This document shows, piece by piece, positions 34,036 to 45,361 of a stretch of DNA of 64,000 bases; positions within the stretch are counted from its first letter, which is position 1; each line of letters opens with the position of its first letter. The position numbers were made by a program, and so were the translations under genes. A model generated the notes under the pieces. The model saw nothing but the letters and a program-made list of their open reading frames with translations. It had not been told where the DNA came from and did not search any database. The stretch spans positions 2,170,001-2,234,000 of the forward strand of contig NW_006917093.1 of NCBI RefSeq assembly GCF_000516985.1, written 5' to 3'. The DNA comes from Pestalotiopsis fici W106-1. Its lineage: Eukaryota; Ascomycota; Sordariomycetes; Amphisphaeriales; Sporocadaceae.

Positions 34036-37000
34036 ATGGACAGACCTACGCCAGCAGATACGGATATCCCAGGAGGTTTTCCAGAAACGCCTGCGTCGAT
34101 ACTTCCGTCATCAGCTACTTCCACCACTCATGACGGTCCACAAGACCATGTGACGAACGTGTCGGCAGCAGGAGTACAACATGATGAGGACGAAGCAAAA
34201 ACTCCCACACAAAATGGAAAGGCCTCGGGTTCTTATTTTGCAACCGCAACGACAGGTCCCTTTGATACCAAGACTTCTGAAGAGCCGGCCGCACCTCTGT
34301 CCAGCAGATCTTCGAGCACCCCAGCGTCTGAGAAGACTCTAGCAACACCCGCAGACGAGCTCAACCAACATGGCGCAGAAAAGAGCCAACACACCGACAA
34401 AGGCGTCGTCGGGGATGAAACACTCGAGGCGGATCCGCAGTTTGAGGAGATGAAGACGGGCACGGAAAGCCGACCACCGCTCGGGCCGACGCGCAGCACT
34501 ATTAGGTCCGAGGAAGACCTGTTTCGTGTGCTTTCGCGGCGTCGCACAACGGGCGCGGACTCGGCTGCCGAGGAAGACCACGAGATTGAGCGGCTCATGT
34601 CGCGGCTCTTTGGACAGAAGCGTCAGCAGCAGAGCGAAGAAGAAAAGACGCGCCACTCTGGCGTCGTATTCCGTGACCTGACGGTCAAGGGCGTGGGACT
34701 CGGAGCAAGTCTCCAGCCTACTGTTGGCGACATCTTCCTGGGCCTGCCGCGGTTCTTGAAGAACTTGGTAACCAAGGGCCCAAAGGCTGCTACAGGCAAA
34801 CCTCCCGTCAGAGATCTCATTAGCCACTTTGACGGATGCGTACGACCAGGTGAAATTCTACTCGTCCTCGGCAGACCGGGCAGTGGCTGCACGACATTCC
34901 TCAAGGCCTTTTGTAACCAGCGAGCCGGATTCCAAGATGTGCTTGGAGATGTCACCTACGGCGGTACCGATGCCGCAAAGATGGCCAAGGACTACAGAGG
35001 CGAAATCATCTACAACCCGGAAGACGACTTGCACTATGCGACGCTGTCGGTCAAGCGCACCCTCACCTTTGCTCTGCGCACGCGCACGCCCGGCAAGGAA
35101 TCTCGACTCGAGGGGGAAAGTCGTGAAGACTATGTCAATGAATTTCTCCGTGTCGCCGCCAAGTTGCTCTGGATCGAACACACCATGGACACCAAGGTGG
35201 GCAACGAGTATATCCGCGGCGTCAGTGGTGGCGAGCGTAAGCGTGTCAGTATTGCCGAGGCACTCATCACACGAGCCAGCGTCCAGGGCTGGGACAATTC
35301 GAGCAAGGGTCTCGATGCGTCGACGGCGGTGGAATATGTGCAGTCCCTGCGCACACTTACCAATATGGCCCAAGTCTCGACCGCCGTCAGTTTGTACCAA
35401 GCCGGAGAGAGCTTGTACGACCTGGTAGACAAGGTGCTCCTGATCGACCAGGGTCAGTGTCTATACTATGGTTCCTCCGATCACGCCAAGCAGTATTTCC
35501 TCGACCTTGGCTTCGACTGTCCTGACCGATGGACCACCGCCGATTTCCTGACATCCGTCACGGATCCTTTTGAGCGAAGCATTCGACCAGGATGGGAAGA
35601 TCGCATTCCTCGATCAGCAGAAGACTTTGCTGCTGTTTACAAGAAGTCGGATGCCTACAAGAGAAATCTCGAGGACATTGACGACTTTGAGTCTCATCTA
35701 CAGGAACAGATGCGCGCCCGGGCCGAGAATCAGTCAAAGAAGAATAAGAAGAAGAACTACACTATCCCCTTCCACCAGCAAGTTGTCGCATTGGCTCAAC
35801 GTCAATTAATGGTGACGCTGGGAGACAAGGCATCCTTGATTGGCAAGTGGGGAGGCATCATCTTCCAAGGTCTCATTGTCGGTTCACTCTTTTACAATCT
35901 TCCGGACAACACCAACGGTGCATTTACCCGAGGCGGTGTTCTCTTCTTCATTCTCTTGTTCAATGCACTCTTGGCCCTGGCTGAGCAGACTGCTGCTTTT
36001 GAATCGAAACCAATCTTGTTGAAGCACAAGAACTTTTCCTTCTACAGACCGTCAGCTTATGCTGTTGCTCAGACGTTGGTTGATGTGCCGTTGGTCGCGA
36101 TACAAGTCATTCTATTTGACGTTATAATCTACTGGATGGCGGGACTGGCGGCGACGGCTTCACAATTCTTCATCTCACTGCTTATTCTCTGGACAGTCAC
36201 CATGGTAACATATTCTTTCTTCCGCGCCATTTCAGCCATCTTCAAGACTCTGGACGATGCGACCAAGGTTACTGGTGTCGCCATTCAGATCTTGGTTGTC
36301 TATACCGGCTACTTGATTCCACCTTCCAGCATGCGACCCTGGTTTGGTTGGCTCCGTTGGATCAACTGGATCCAGTATGGTTTCGAGTGTCTCATGGCCA
36401 ACGAATTCTACGACCTGGAAATGCCCTGTGTGACCCCGTACTTGGTGCCCCAGGGCCCAGATGCCACTCCTGAATATCAGTCCTGTGCTTTGGCCGGATC
36501 TAGCCCTGGGTCAACTACAGTCTCAGGATCCGCATATATCGAGGAATCATTTAGTTACTCGCGCGGCCACCTGTGGCGTAACTTTGGGTTTCTGTGGGCT
36601 TTCTTTGCCTTCTTCCTTGCCATCTCAATGATTGGCATGGAGCTGATGAAGCCCAATGCTGGAGGTGCTGCCGTTACCGTGTACAAGCGTGGTCAGGTGC
36701 CAAAGTCTATACAGAAATCAATCGAGACTGGCGGTCGCAAGAATAATGGTGGGGACGAAGAGTCTGGTTTAACAACTCAGAGCGACGTTGCACGGGATCA
36801 TGCCAAGGAACAAGACGAAAAGGACCAACAAGCCATGAGGGATGTTGCTGGCAACGAGACAATCTTCACCTTTCAAAATGTCAACTACACGATCCCGTAC
36901 CAAGGTGGTGAGCGCAAGTTGCTCGATCAGGTTCAAGGCTTTGTGCGACCCGGCAAATTGACTGCGCTCATGGGAGCTTCTGGTGCTGGAAAAACTACAT

Positions 37001-38802
37001 TGCTGAACACGCTGGCGCAAAGAATCAATTTTGGTGTCATTACGGGTGACTTTCTTGTCGATGGCAGACCACTCCCCAAGTCTTTCCAGAGAGCTACTGG
37101 TTTCGCCGAACAGATGGATGTACACGAGCCCACGGCAACCGTGCGAGAGGCACTTCAGTTTTCTGCCCTGCTTCGCCAACCTCGAGAGGTGTCCAAGGAG
37201 GAAAAGTACGCGTACTGCGAGACCATTATTGAGCTTCTCGAGATGCAAGACATTGCCGGCGCAACCATTGGAAATGTAGGCGAGGGTCTGAACCAGGAAC
37301 AGCGCAAGCGTCTCACTATTGGTGTTGAACTGGCTTCCAAGCCCGAGCTGTTGATGTTCTTGGACGAGCCCACGTCTGGACTCGACTCGGGCGCCGCTTT
37401 CAATATTGTCAGATTTCTTCGAAAGCTGGCCGATGCCGGACAGGCCATCTTGTGTACCATTCACCAACCCTCTGCTGTACTGTTTGAACATTTCGACGAG
37501 TTGATCCTGCTCAAATCTGGTGGCCGCGTTGTGTACGCTGGCGAGCTCGGCAAGGACAGTCAGAAGATGATTCAGTACTTTGAGACCAACGGCGGACCCA
37601 AGTGTCCTCCCGACGAGAATCCCGCCGAGTGGATGCTTGAAGTCATTGGCGCCGGCAACCCCGATTACAAGGGCCAAGACTGGGGCGATGTGTGGTTGGG
37701 ATCAAACAACTACGAAGAGCAGTCTCGGGAGATTGCCAGCATGAACGAGAAACGCCGCAATGTCGAGCACTCCAAGAACGTCCAGGACGATCGCGAGTAC
37801 GCAATGCCCTTGACGACACAGACAATGGCAGTGGTCAATCGTTCCTTCATCAGCTACTGGAGAACGCCAAACTACATCATGGGCAAACTCATTTTGCACA
37901 TCTTTACCGGCCTCTTCAACACGTTCACGTTCTACAAGCTGGGCAACGCCAACATTGACATGCAGTCCCGCCTGTTCTCAATCTTCATGACGCTAACCAT
38001 TTCTCCGCCCTTGATCCAACAGCTTCAGCCGGTATTCCTTCATTCGCGCTCCATCTTTCAGTCTCGCGAGAACAATGCCAAGATATACAGCTGGGTGGCT
38101 TGGACCACGGGAGCTGTCCTGGTCGAGATTCCGTACGCCATTGTTGCCGGAGGTATCTACTTCAACTGCTGGTGGTGGGGCATAGCCGGCTACAAAATGT
38201 CGAGCTTTGCCTCTGGCTTCACCTTTTTGTGCGTTATTCTCTTTGAGCTGTACTATGTCGGTTTTGGGCAAGCCATTGCCGCGTTCAGTCCCAACGAGCT
38301 GCTGGCTTCGCTCCTAGTGCCCATCTTCTTCCTGTTTGTCGTCTCCTTTTGCGGCGTCGTTGTGCCCGCGGCTCAGCTTCCGACCTTTTGGCGCGAGTGG
38401 ATGTACTGGCTCACGCCCTTCCACTACCTGCTCGAGGCCTTTTTGGGCGTCGCCATTCACGATCAGCCCGTGCGCTGCGACACGGGCGAGTTTGCCACCT
38501 TTTCCGCGCCGCCTGGTCAGACCTGTGAGTCCTATGTGCAGCCCTATATCGAGCAGGCGGGCGGCTACGTCCAGACGGCTGCAGACGGCCTGTGTCAGTT
38601 CTGCCAGTACGCCAATGGTGATGAGTTTGGCAGCAGTTTCAGTGTCTACTATAGCCACATTTGGCGCGACTTTGGCATTGTCTGCGGTTTCATCGTCTTC
38701 AACTATGCTGTTGTCTACTTTGCCACTTTCCTCAGATTCAAGGGTAGAAATCCGCTCAAGGGCATCATGGGTAGAATGAAGCAGAAGAAGCAGCAAAGCT
38801 AG
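34036..38802 (+). CDS. Full-size PDR-type ABC-G transporter
   Basis: Plasma-membrane drug/xenobiotic efflux pump of the fungal pleiotropic drug resistance family, layout (NBD-TMD)x2. Single exon, 1588 residues, long for the family because of a hydrophilic Ser/Thr/Glu-rich N-terminus of about 200 residues before the first NBD. NBD1 has the degenerate Walker A GRPGSGCTT (about 280-288, Cys in place of Lys), signature VSGGERKR (about 396-403) and Walker B-like WDNSSKGLD, as usual for fungal PDR pumps. NBD2 has the intact Walker A GASGAGKTT (about 981-989), degenerate signature LNQEQRKR and Walker B LLMFLDEPTSGLD (about 1105-1117). Membrane segments lie after each NBD, with a large Cys-containing loop before the last segment (QFCQYANGDEFG). 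Substrate cannot be predicted. No secondary-metabolite genes are adjacent. Confidence 0.96.
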   Translation: MDRPTPADTDIPGGFPETPASILPSSATSTTHDGPQDHVTNVSAAGVQHDEDEAKTPTQNGKASGSYFATATTGPFDTKTSEEPAAPLSSRSSSTPASEKTLATPADELNQHGAEKSQHTDKGVVGDETLEADPQFEEMKTGTESRPPLGPTRSTIRSEEDLFRVLSRRRTTGADSAAEEDHEIERLMSRLFGQKRQQQSEEEKTRHSGVVFRDLTVKGVGLGASLQPTVGDIFLGLPRFLKNLVTKGPKAATGKPPVRDLISHFDGCVRPGEILLVLGRPGSGCTTFLKAFCNQRAGFQDVLGDVTYGGTDAAKMAKDYRGEIIYNPEDDLHYATLSVKRTLTFALRTRTPGKESRLEGESREDYVNEFLRVAAKLLWIEHTMDTKVGNEYIRGVSGGERKRVSIAEALITRASVQGWDNSSKGLDASTAVEYVQSLRTLTNMAQVSTAVSLYQAGESLYDLVDKVLLIDQGQCLYYGSSDHAKQYFLDLGFDCPDRWTTADFLTSVTDPFERSIRPGWEDRIPRSAEDFAAVYKKSDAYKRNLEDIDDFESHLQEQMRARAENQSKKNKKKNYTIPFHQQVVALAQRQLMVTLGDKASLIGKWGGIIFQGLIVGSLFYNLPDNTNGAFTRGGVLFFILLFNALLALAEQTAAFESKPILLKHKNFSFYRPSAYAVAQTLVDVPLVAIQVILFDVIIYWMAGLAATASQFFISLLILWTVTMVTYSFFRAISAIFKTLDDATKVTGVAIQILVVYTGYLIPPSSMRPWFGWLRWINWIQYGFECLMANEFYDLEMPCVTPYLVPQGPDATPEYQSCALAGSSPGSTTVSGSAYIEESFSYSRGHLWRNFGFLWAFFAFFLAISMIGMELMKPNAGGAAVTVYKRGQVPKSIQKSIETGGRKNNGGDEESGLTTQSDVARDHAKEQDEKDQQAMRDVAGNETIFTFQNVNYTIPYQGGERKLLDQVQGFVRPGKLTALMGASGAGKTTLLNTLAQRINFGVITGDFLVDGRPLPKSFQRATGFAEQMDVHEPTATVREALQFSALLRQPREVSKEEKYAYCETIIELLEMQDIAGATIGNVGEGLNQEQRKRLTIGVELASKPELLMFLDEPTSGLDSGAAFNIVRFLRKLADAGQAILCTIHQPSAVLFEHFDELILLKSGGRVVYAGELGKDSQKMIQYFETNGGPKCPPDENPAEWMLEVIGAGNPDYKGQDWGDVWLGSNNYEEQSREIASMNEKRRNVEHSKNVQDDREYAMPLTTQTMAVVNRSFISYWRTPNYIMGKLILHIFTGLFNTFTFYKLGNANIDMQSRLFSIFMTLTISPPLIQQLQPVFLHSRSIFQSRENNAKIYSWVAWTTGAVLVEIPYAIVAGGIYFNCWWWGIAGYKMSSFASGFTFLCVILFELYYVGFGQAIAAFSPNELLASLLVPIFFLFVVSFCGVVVPAAQLPTFWREWMYWLTPFHYLLEAFLGVAIHDQPVRCDTGEFATFSAPPGQTCESYVQPYIEQAGGYVQTAADGLCQFCQYANGDEFGSSFSVYYSHIWRDFGIVCGFIVFNYAVVYFATFLRFKGRNPLKGIMGRMKQKKQQS

Positions 38803-39237
38803 ACTAGAAGAGTGTACATGTTTTGAAATTATGACTTTAGAGTAATAGTAATATAGCGTGTCGGGTAAAAAAGAACCCCTTCTCAAGATTTGTGATGAAA
38901 TGAAATTGGAGTAATCTGTAGTGTAAAATTTAAGGCGCTACGAAACCTTTTTTTGCTCTTTGATCTGTAAAATGTGAAATAATTTCTACCTAAACGCCCA
39001 AAAATGCTTTGACAAAATTTATGCCTTATTTCGATTTCCTGGCAAGAACACACAGTGTCTTTCCAATCTCCTTCTCTCCAACTTAAGTCGTAAACCATCG
39101 TGTCCTCGTATAACCGTTTCGCCCCATATTATCTACATTTCCATTGTCGCTATTGTTATCATCAAGAATCATGAAGTAAGAAAAAAAAAAGAATCAAAAG
39201 GAAAAGGGAAAAAAGAAAAAAAAATCAAGACTTTTCT
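38803..39237. other. Convergent 3' spacer
   Basis: A 435-nt AT-rich spacer between the stops of the PDR gene (plus) and the DUF6590-like gene (minus), with A-rich runs at 39180-39230. Nothing else is visible. Confidence 0.45.
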
Positions 39238-40430
39238 CTAGTACTTGATCCCCTTCATCGCGACACTGTGCAAAGATCTCAGATCATAGTCGCTTTGCCC
39301 ACCTTGGGATACCCTGTTGGGGTCATGCTTACCTTGCAGCTGTTCGCTAGCCTCTTCGGCCGCAGTTTTTCTACCATTTCTGGATGTGGGCAGCCTTCTT
39401 GTCGAGGACGAAGCCCGTCTTTCAGCCCTCCTCTCCTCGGCCGAAGACCTGATGGAGCGCATAGAGGGCTGGTCACGTGGCGTGGGAATGTCCATGGGCA
39501 GAGCGGCTGTCGCCGTTGCGTAGTTTGCTTCGTCAACAGACGGGTCGGCCTCTTCCTCTTCCTCCTCCTCCTGATAGTCGTCCTCAAGGGGCGCGCCGGC
39601 TCCAACGACAGAGGGCTCGATCTTGGGTGGAGGAGCATTCTGCTTGTCTCGCTTCGCCTTGTACTCGGTAAGGGCTCGCTTGAGGATGTTGCGCATGACG
39701 GCCTTGTTGACGCTGCGGCGCAGGCGATCAAAGTACCGGGCGACTGTTCCAATGACCATGACCTGAGCATCGTGGTCGATCTCGATAATGTCGGCATAGT
39801 TGGCGCGCGAGTCTTCCTTGACCCTGAATTTGCCTCGAGCTAGCTCGATGCCGACGGGAGGGTAGTATAGGCGGTTTCGCTCCGCGAGCTTCTCATGCCA
39901 CTGGTCCGGGCTATTGTCGTCGAAGATGAAGCCTTGCTGACTCGAATCTATTCCGGGCTTGGCAAAGTTGTGCTTGCTGCCAACAGATATAGGACTATAC
40001 AAGGTTTGGTGTGAGCTATACACGTCTTCACCAAGGCGGGGCCATGTGCCTTTTTGGGGGGCCACTTACATGCATACAGCATGGTGTGGAAATGTGTCGC
40101 TATGCCTCAGCACGATGAATCGAACATATCCCAGGCATTTCCACTCCCACTCGAACTCATTCGAGTCTGCCCACAGGAACTCGAAAACATCCCCAACCTC
40201 AAGATTGGCGGCAGTGCCTATCTCGTAGCCCTTCTTGGCTGGAGGTGGAGAAGATGGTCAGCAAACGTGCAAGCTTCAGGTGTCATGTAAACCAAAAATG
40301 TCCAACAACAACAACAACAAAACAACTCACCAAGTGGATGATCAGGAGTGAGATCTGTAGGCTGGGTTGATCCAGAGGCAGCGTCGTCGCCAAACCCAGA
40401 ATCACTCTTTTTACTCTTGTAGCTCGCCAT
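39238..40430 (-). CDS. DUF6590-like protein
   Basis: Three exons: 40430-40331, 40238-40070 and 39994-39238, giving 341 residues. Introns are 92 and 75 nt with GTGAGT and GTAAGT donors. The conserved core spans exons 2 and 3: GDVFEFLWADSNEFEW, CLGYVRFIVLRH and then HHAVCIPISVGSKHNFAKPGI, in which the Cys-Ile-Pro is restored by splicing. This pattern resembles the fungal DUF6590 family, whose function is unknown. The C-terminal half has a short helical stretch (RSVNKAVMRNILKRALTEYK), a Glu run (EEEEEEE) and a basic disordered tail. The start at 40430 (MASYKSKKSD) is preferred over an upstream in-frame codon. No signal peptide or membrane segment is visible. Confidence 0.82.
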
Positions 40431-42545
40431 TGGTCGAGAAGGAATCTCTGGCAGAAGGAGCAAAACGACAGAGAGGACTATTTAGCGGCGGCGGGGGGGT
40501 TGAAGAATTGTATGATGAAAGCTTTATGTCAGGTAACAACAGGTTCGTTCTTTTCGGAGCGAACCTTCTACTACTGCTGCTGCATGACCGCACACAACTT
40601 GACTGCGACTGCGCCATGTGTCAAGTCGGGGAAAGAGTCGAGAGGTAGTGCTGCCCGAATAGACTCCACCGCTCCACCGAGATGCGCAGCATAGTGGCAT
40701 TCGCGATGCGACGCGATCCGTGATACGCTGGTTGACCTATTTTCCTGACCTGCATGAGGTCTCGAACCAATCCTCTGGCGAAAGCCTCACCAGGGGTCAG
40801 CCGGGACCCATCATCGCTCTCGATTTACCTCTAACTGCTGCTCGTGTGTTGGCAACTGTCGGCTAGCACCGCCCTTCCGACCTCTTTCACCGCTCCGCTA
40901 ATCTCAAACAGTCTGCACTGTCTGATGGAATAGCGCAACTTTGCACTCGCCACAGCAACCCACTGGCCAGAGAGTCGGTGACACAAGCCCTGAAATATTA
41001 GTAATAAAGACGTTGTTGCCCTTGGGCCGATGACTTCTTTCTTTGCTCTTTCTCCGCCGAGATCGTGCTTAGCATTGACCAGGTAACGTCTTTTGTTACG
41101 ATGATCCCGATCCTGGGGGAGATCAGATAGTAGCGTCCTATATTCCCTGTAACAAGTAGGACGACATTTCATTGTTGGGTGCGGCAAGTTGCCAGCAGCT
41201 GGCATTGGGCAGTTTGTATGTATATTTGGAGAATCCTGGGATGACCATGTCCGTCTGGCCAAGGCAAGTCTTTTGTGACCCCAGAGTATCATCTTACTGT
41301 GCATAACATGATAAGTAATCCCACTTTATGGAAGCAGCTGACGATTGTTCGGACGGCTGGTTTCGAACATCTTTGTCCGATCAGTCCTAACGCGATAGAT
41401 TCCGACTATGGGGGAATAGTGGAGGCTTCCTGCCTTGGTGCTGTTCAGCTTGCATGAGAGGTGGGTTTCCCCTTCAAAAGAGGGCTTCCATAGGTGGCTT
41501 GGGGTAGGTAATAATCTGTAGAATGTAATCAACTGTGCATCCGGGCCTGTCTTGCTTCTAGCTTGGTTATCATCTCATCCTTCCAGGATTTTACCGTCTC
41601 TCCCAACGTCGGTTTACTCTGGTTGACAAAATTTTGGGTTGGGCATCGTGAAATTGGTACATGGTCATCAATCTTGGTAGCTGGCCACGCGATCAAGGTG
41701 GTGTAGGTAGTTGGTAGAAGAAAAGGAAACCTAACGACGTATTGGGCAATGCTTGGAAGATGAGATGGGCTGCAAGGTGTCTCCGTAGTGTCTGTCTTGG
41801 AGAAAGTGCATGATCTTGTCTCCTACCCAATCAGCATTACTTTTTTCTTCCTAGAATTGAAAGTTTTGCTCAGGTGGAAAAAAAAAGAAGAAGGTCGGAG
41901 TAACCCACAGGAAGGCACAGGCCATTATACTAATCCAGAGCTCCCATCCATGTTAAATATCGTCATGTGCTTAGAAGAACGCTTTGGGAGTCATCCGTCA
42001 TGAACCAATTTATCCAGAATAACCTGCTAGAGGATGTAAGTAGGTATCTAGACAAGTCTCAAGCTCACTTTTGAAGAAGAAAAAAACGTAAAACAACCAA
42101 TAATGGACATTCATGTTGGGCTGCACAACAATAGCTCTGTCTTTACCTTACTACTGCCAACAGTACGCGGTGACGCCTATCAAGATGGCAGTTGGGTCTT
42201 CCACGCAAGGCCAGTGAAAGATGGTCCCGCGATAAGCACCTAAAAGCACCAACCAAGCCGCTGGAGCCATCCCCTGAATTGAGCTGCGGAGCACTAAACA
42301 AGGCTGGCATTGGTGTTACCCCAAAAAAGCTCCCGGAGGCTCAATGGATTGATTGCAGCCTTCCAGATTCAGCCATTGGAGCCAAAGTGTCACCAAAGCC
42401 GCCAAAGACCATCTGGTTTTGCATCTTCCCTTTCTTCTACCCGGGAGATCAAGGTTCCAGCCGAGCTACATTCACTTGTAGCTCCCACGATCGCAAGGCC
42501 TCATCTCACCAAGGGGATAGCTTGCGACTCCATTGTCCCCTTACA
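40431..42545. other. Intergenic 2.1 kb
   Basis: Between the divergent DUF6590-like (minus) and membrane protein (plus) genes. The open frame at 42192-42545 that runs in frame into the next gene is leader-like in composition and is not supported as coding. No RNA gene or transposon remnant was recognised. Confidence 0.45.
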
Positions 42546-43529
42546 ATGCTGCCCACGGTCCAGGTACTGCTGGGCGCAACCGCTCTCCTTGCGCGTCTGG
42601 TGGTAGCGTCCAGCTCGCATCAGGAGGACGGGCTACCTTCGTACCACTACGGTGCCGCGATACCTGTAGAATGTATGAAACGGAATATGTATGTCACAGT
42701 GCCTGATGCATTTTGTTTGAAAGGAGGCCACTCCCCTCTCCCCGGATGGCTGTAGCTAATCAAGTTGTTACGCAGAGAAACGGGCGAACATATCCAGAAC
42801 GAAAAGGACGAGATCGAATGGATGCCCTTCCCCGTGTGCGAGGAGACGGCCAAGCCGCTTCAATTCCATTATGGCGTTGAGACGGAACAGAATTGCACTG
42901 TTCCCATGATTGACGACCCTTTCTTCCACCTGCTCGAGTTCTACATCCACAACGACGCGCCCCTGGCATGCCGACTCCCTGCCCGTCCTGCCCCCCAAGT
43001 CGAGACTGTCGGTGCGAAACCATACGAGCAGGAGTATATACCTCTTGTTTTTGCCCTAGCTGGAACCCTCCAATTGAGCCATTTGCACATCAGCACGCAC
43101 CTCAATGTCTTGCTTCACAGCACGCCGAAACACCACCTTCACCCGCACGATAGCGGCGTCCTCGACTCGGGCGCTGCATATAGTACGAGTCCGCTCAGCC
43201 ACATGCAGGGCAGCCAGACCAAGAGATTGGTCATTGGCGATCCTCTCCCCTTTAGCTTCAGCGTTCGATGGTTCCCAACGCCCGCATTACCCAAGACCGA
43301 GGGCAAGGTCGAGTGGCAGGGCATGGGTGGACACATTTACTTCAGCACCGTCTTTTACGGCCTTGTTTCCTTCATTGCTGGCGCATTGGCAAGCACCATG
43401 TACTTTTTCGGCGTTGTTATGCCAAAGAAGCTCAAGGGCAGAGGACTAGGAGGTGCTACGCCCCTGGGCTATGGAATGAATGGAAAGGGTGTGGGCAATG
43501 GATGGGGCATCGCGAAGCGCATCGACTAA
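42546..43529 (+). CDS. Putative type I membrane protein, fungal, function unknown
   Basis: I do not recognise this family. Two exons, 42546-42688 and 42776-43529, give 298 residues. The 87-nt intron has a GTATGT donor, a GCTAAT branch site and a CAG acceptor. The start at 42546 (MLPTVQVLLGATALLARLVV) gives a good signal peptide with cleavage around residues 20-24. The lumenal part is compact with Cys-containing segments (PVECMKRN, FPVCEET, QNCTVPMIDD, APLACRLPA) and one NCT glycosylation sequon. A single transmembrane segment lies at about 241-263 (GLVSFIAGALASTMYFFGVVM), followed by a short basic, Gly-rich cytosolic tail (KKLKGRGLGG to AKRID). The topology suggests an ER/Golgi or surface protein. 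A role in secretory-pathway quality control is possible but not shown. Confidence 0.75.
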
Positions 43530-43870
43530 AAAAAAGCATTTTCATGACCATTTTATACATGTTGTAATAAGCCCCCAACAGGAGGTTCGGATATTTTCAA
43601 CTTCTTTGTATATGTTTTATTTATGATTGGGGGTTTTTGTTGTCACGTTGTACGAAGTGTATGGATTATGTACGCGTAGATTTGGCACTGACTGGAGTTC
43701 TGGGGCGATTCCGGTCTGGATCTTGATATGAGATCTGATAGTAGGGAATGGTTTTCCAGACGCTTCAGGGTCTATCGCGGTTATGTATGTGAACAGATCA
43801 GGCCATAATTAGAGCCGAGCTGGCAGATCAGACAGCGAGGATAATTTACAAGTAGCCAATAAGCCATGGC
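43530..43870. other. Convergent 3' spacer
   Basis: A 341-nt spacer between the stops of the type I membrane protein gene (plus) and the EMA19-like gene (minus). Nothing specific is visible. Confidence 0.45.
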
Positions 43871-44798
43871 TTATTGCGTCTTCTTCTTTGCGTCTACATC
43901 ATCAAATCTCTTCCATATCCGGTGGTACATGTCGACACTCAGTACAGCCGCTATAAAGGGTCAATTTTCATCGTGTCAGGAAATTTGGAGAAAGAGTCAC
44001 AACTTACCAAGAGCAAAGTACGAACCATACAGGCCTCCGAGAAGCACGGCCTTCTCACTGAGGCTGATGAGCGCCTCGTCCCACTGCAGTAATCAGAGTC
44101 AGCCGTTGCCATCGCAGGCCATGACGTACCATGGAGGGAGGCCATAGGTTTGAAACATGAACAGAAGATTGATACTTACGAGCCACGCTTCATACATGCA
44201 TATGCCAGTAGTGAGAACAGTCTCGATGCCGTAGACAAGGAGTAGGAGCTCAGCCCGGCCATCAAGTCCCGGCCCACCAGACGACCAGAGCCGGCGCACC
44301 GCCCAGACCGAGACGGGCAGATGAAAGACGAGCTCCAGAACAGCGAAAAGCGGGAAGAAGGACGGGATAGGTGCCGGAGGCGGGGCAAAGAATTGGTCCT
44401 TGTAGGTCTGTTTGGGAACACGTCAGTTTACATCGCGTCCCTCATAAAGAGAACGCCGCTGGGCATGAGAAGGGCAGGCTCAGGGCCACGGGTATCTCCT
44501 TTTTGGGGAGGAGCTACGTACCTCTAGGTAATAGACGCGTAGGTCACCCAGGAAAGACAAAGGCGCGTCGCTCGTGGCCCATAGTGAGCGCGGGTAGAAG
44601 GGGACGAGGTCGACCACTTTTTGGGGGTGAGATTGTCAGTATACAGCCTCGCCATGTTTCTAGACTCAGGGGGCAAAAGGTCGTCATGCCATGGTGCTTA
44701 CAGAAGAGAATTTGCTTACAAAACAAGATTGGAATGTGTAGCACAAAATACACGAGGTACACCTTGTCGAGCCATGAGCGCTGCTGCGTGGAAGCCAT
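43871..44798 (-). CDS. TMEM97/EMA19-like EXPERA-domain membrane protein
   Basis: Small ER membrane protein related to human TMEM97 (sigma-2 receptor) and yeast Ema19, which acts in degrading mistargeted mitochondrial proteins at the ER. Five short exons: 44798-44720, 44616-44522, 44407-44180, 44083-44008 and 43950-43871, giving 185 residues, normal for the family. Introns are 103, 114, 96 and 57 nt; the first acceptor is AAG, the others CAG or TAG. Four hydrophobic segments are visible: VYLVYFVLHIPILF, the stretch after FAPPPAPIPSFFPLFAVLELVF, the one containing ELLLLVYGIETVLTTGI, and LLGGLYGSYFALAAVL. Family landmarks are the acidic VDLVPFYP after the first segment, the FLGDLRVYYLE loop and MYEAWL. 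The C-terminus is lysine-rich (KKKTQ), compatible with ER retrieval. The exon 3/4 junction (WL-WDEAL) is the least certain. Confidence 0.85.
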
Positions 44799-45361
44799 GA
44801 TTGAGTTTGCGCGGTGGGAGCAAAGAATGTTCAATTAATGCGGCAGCAGTTGGTTTGGATGTTGAGGTTTATGAAATGTAATAAGCAAATTCAAGGGTGA
44901 GATGAGCAGTGTCCGAGTGTTGATTAAGACTAAACACTGTGTGGACGCACTGTCACGCAAGATGGATTCACTCTTATGTAAGTGGAGAACATGTTGTTCG
45001 GAATATAATCAATATTTTTTTCTCTCCGCAAACCAGACTCAAGAGAAGGGGTGTTGTTTGAAATTATTTGATGTCGAAAAAGACACTATCGGTAACAAAG
45101 AAGAAGAAGAAATATGCCCTGACCAGACATGGCCTGATGATTCCCAGCAGGAAGCATAATATCTTGAGGCCTTCATCGAGAGTTAAAAAGTTCAAAAACA
45201 TCAAATGAGTGTGTTTTGGGATAAACTATCAATATGGGTTGTGTTAATCAATCTGTACATCAAGAGCCTGGGCTCAATCAAGGAAAAAAGAAAAAAGCCC
45301 TACAAAGATTGACATTTGGTAGGGCCTTTGGCGACGCTACTTTGCAAACTATCCCCATGGC
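44799..45361. other. Intergenic 0.56 kb
   Basis: Upstream of the EMA19-like gene and downstream of the 45362-47272 gene, both minus. Small open frames only; nothing supported. Confidence 0.45.

Noticed and set aside
36769..37677. 302-codon minus-strand open frame inside the PDR gene
   Set aside because: Antisense shadow of NBD2; no domain, and the plus-strand protein is unambiguous.
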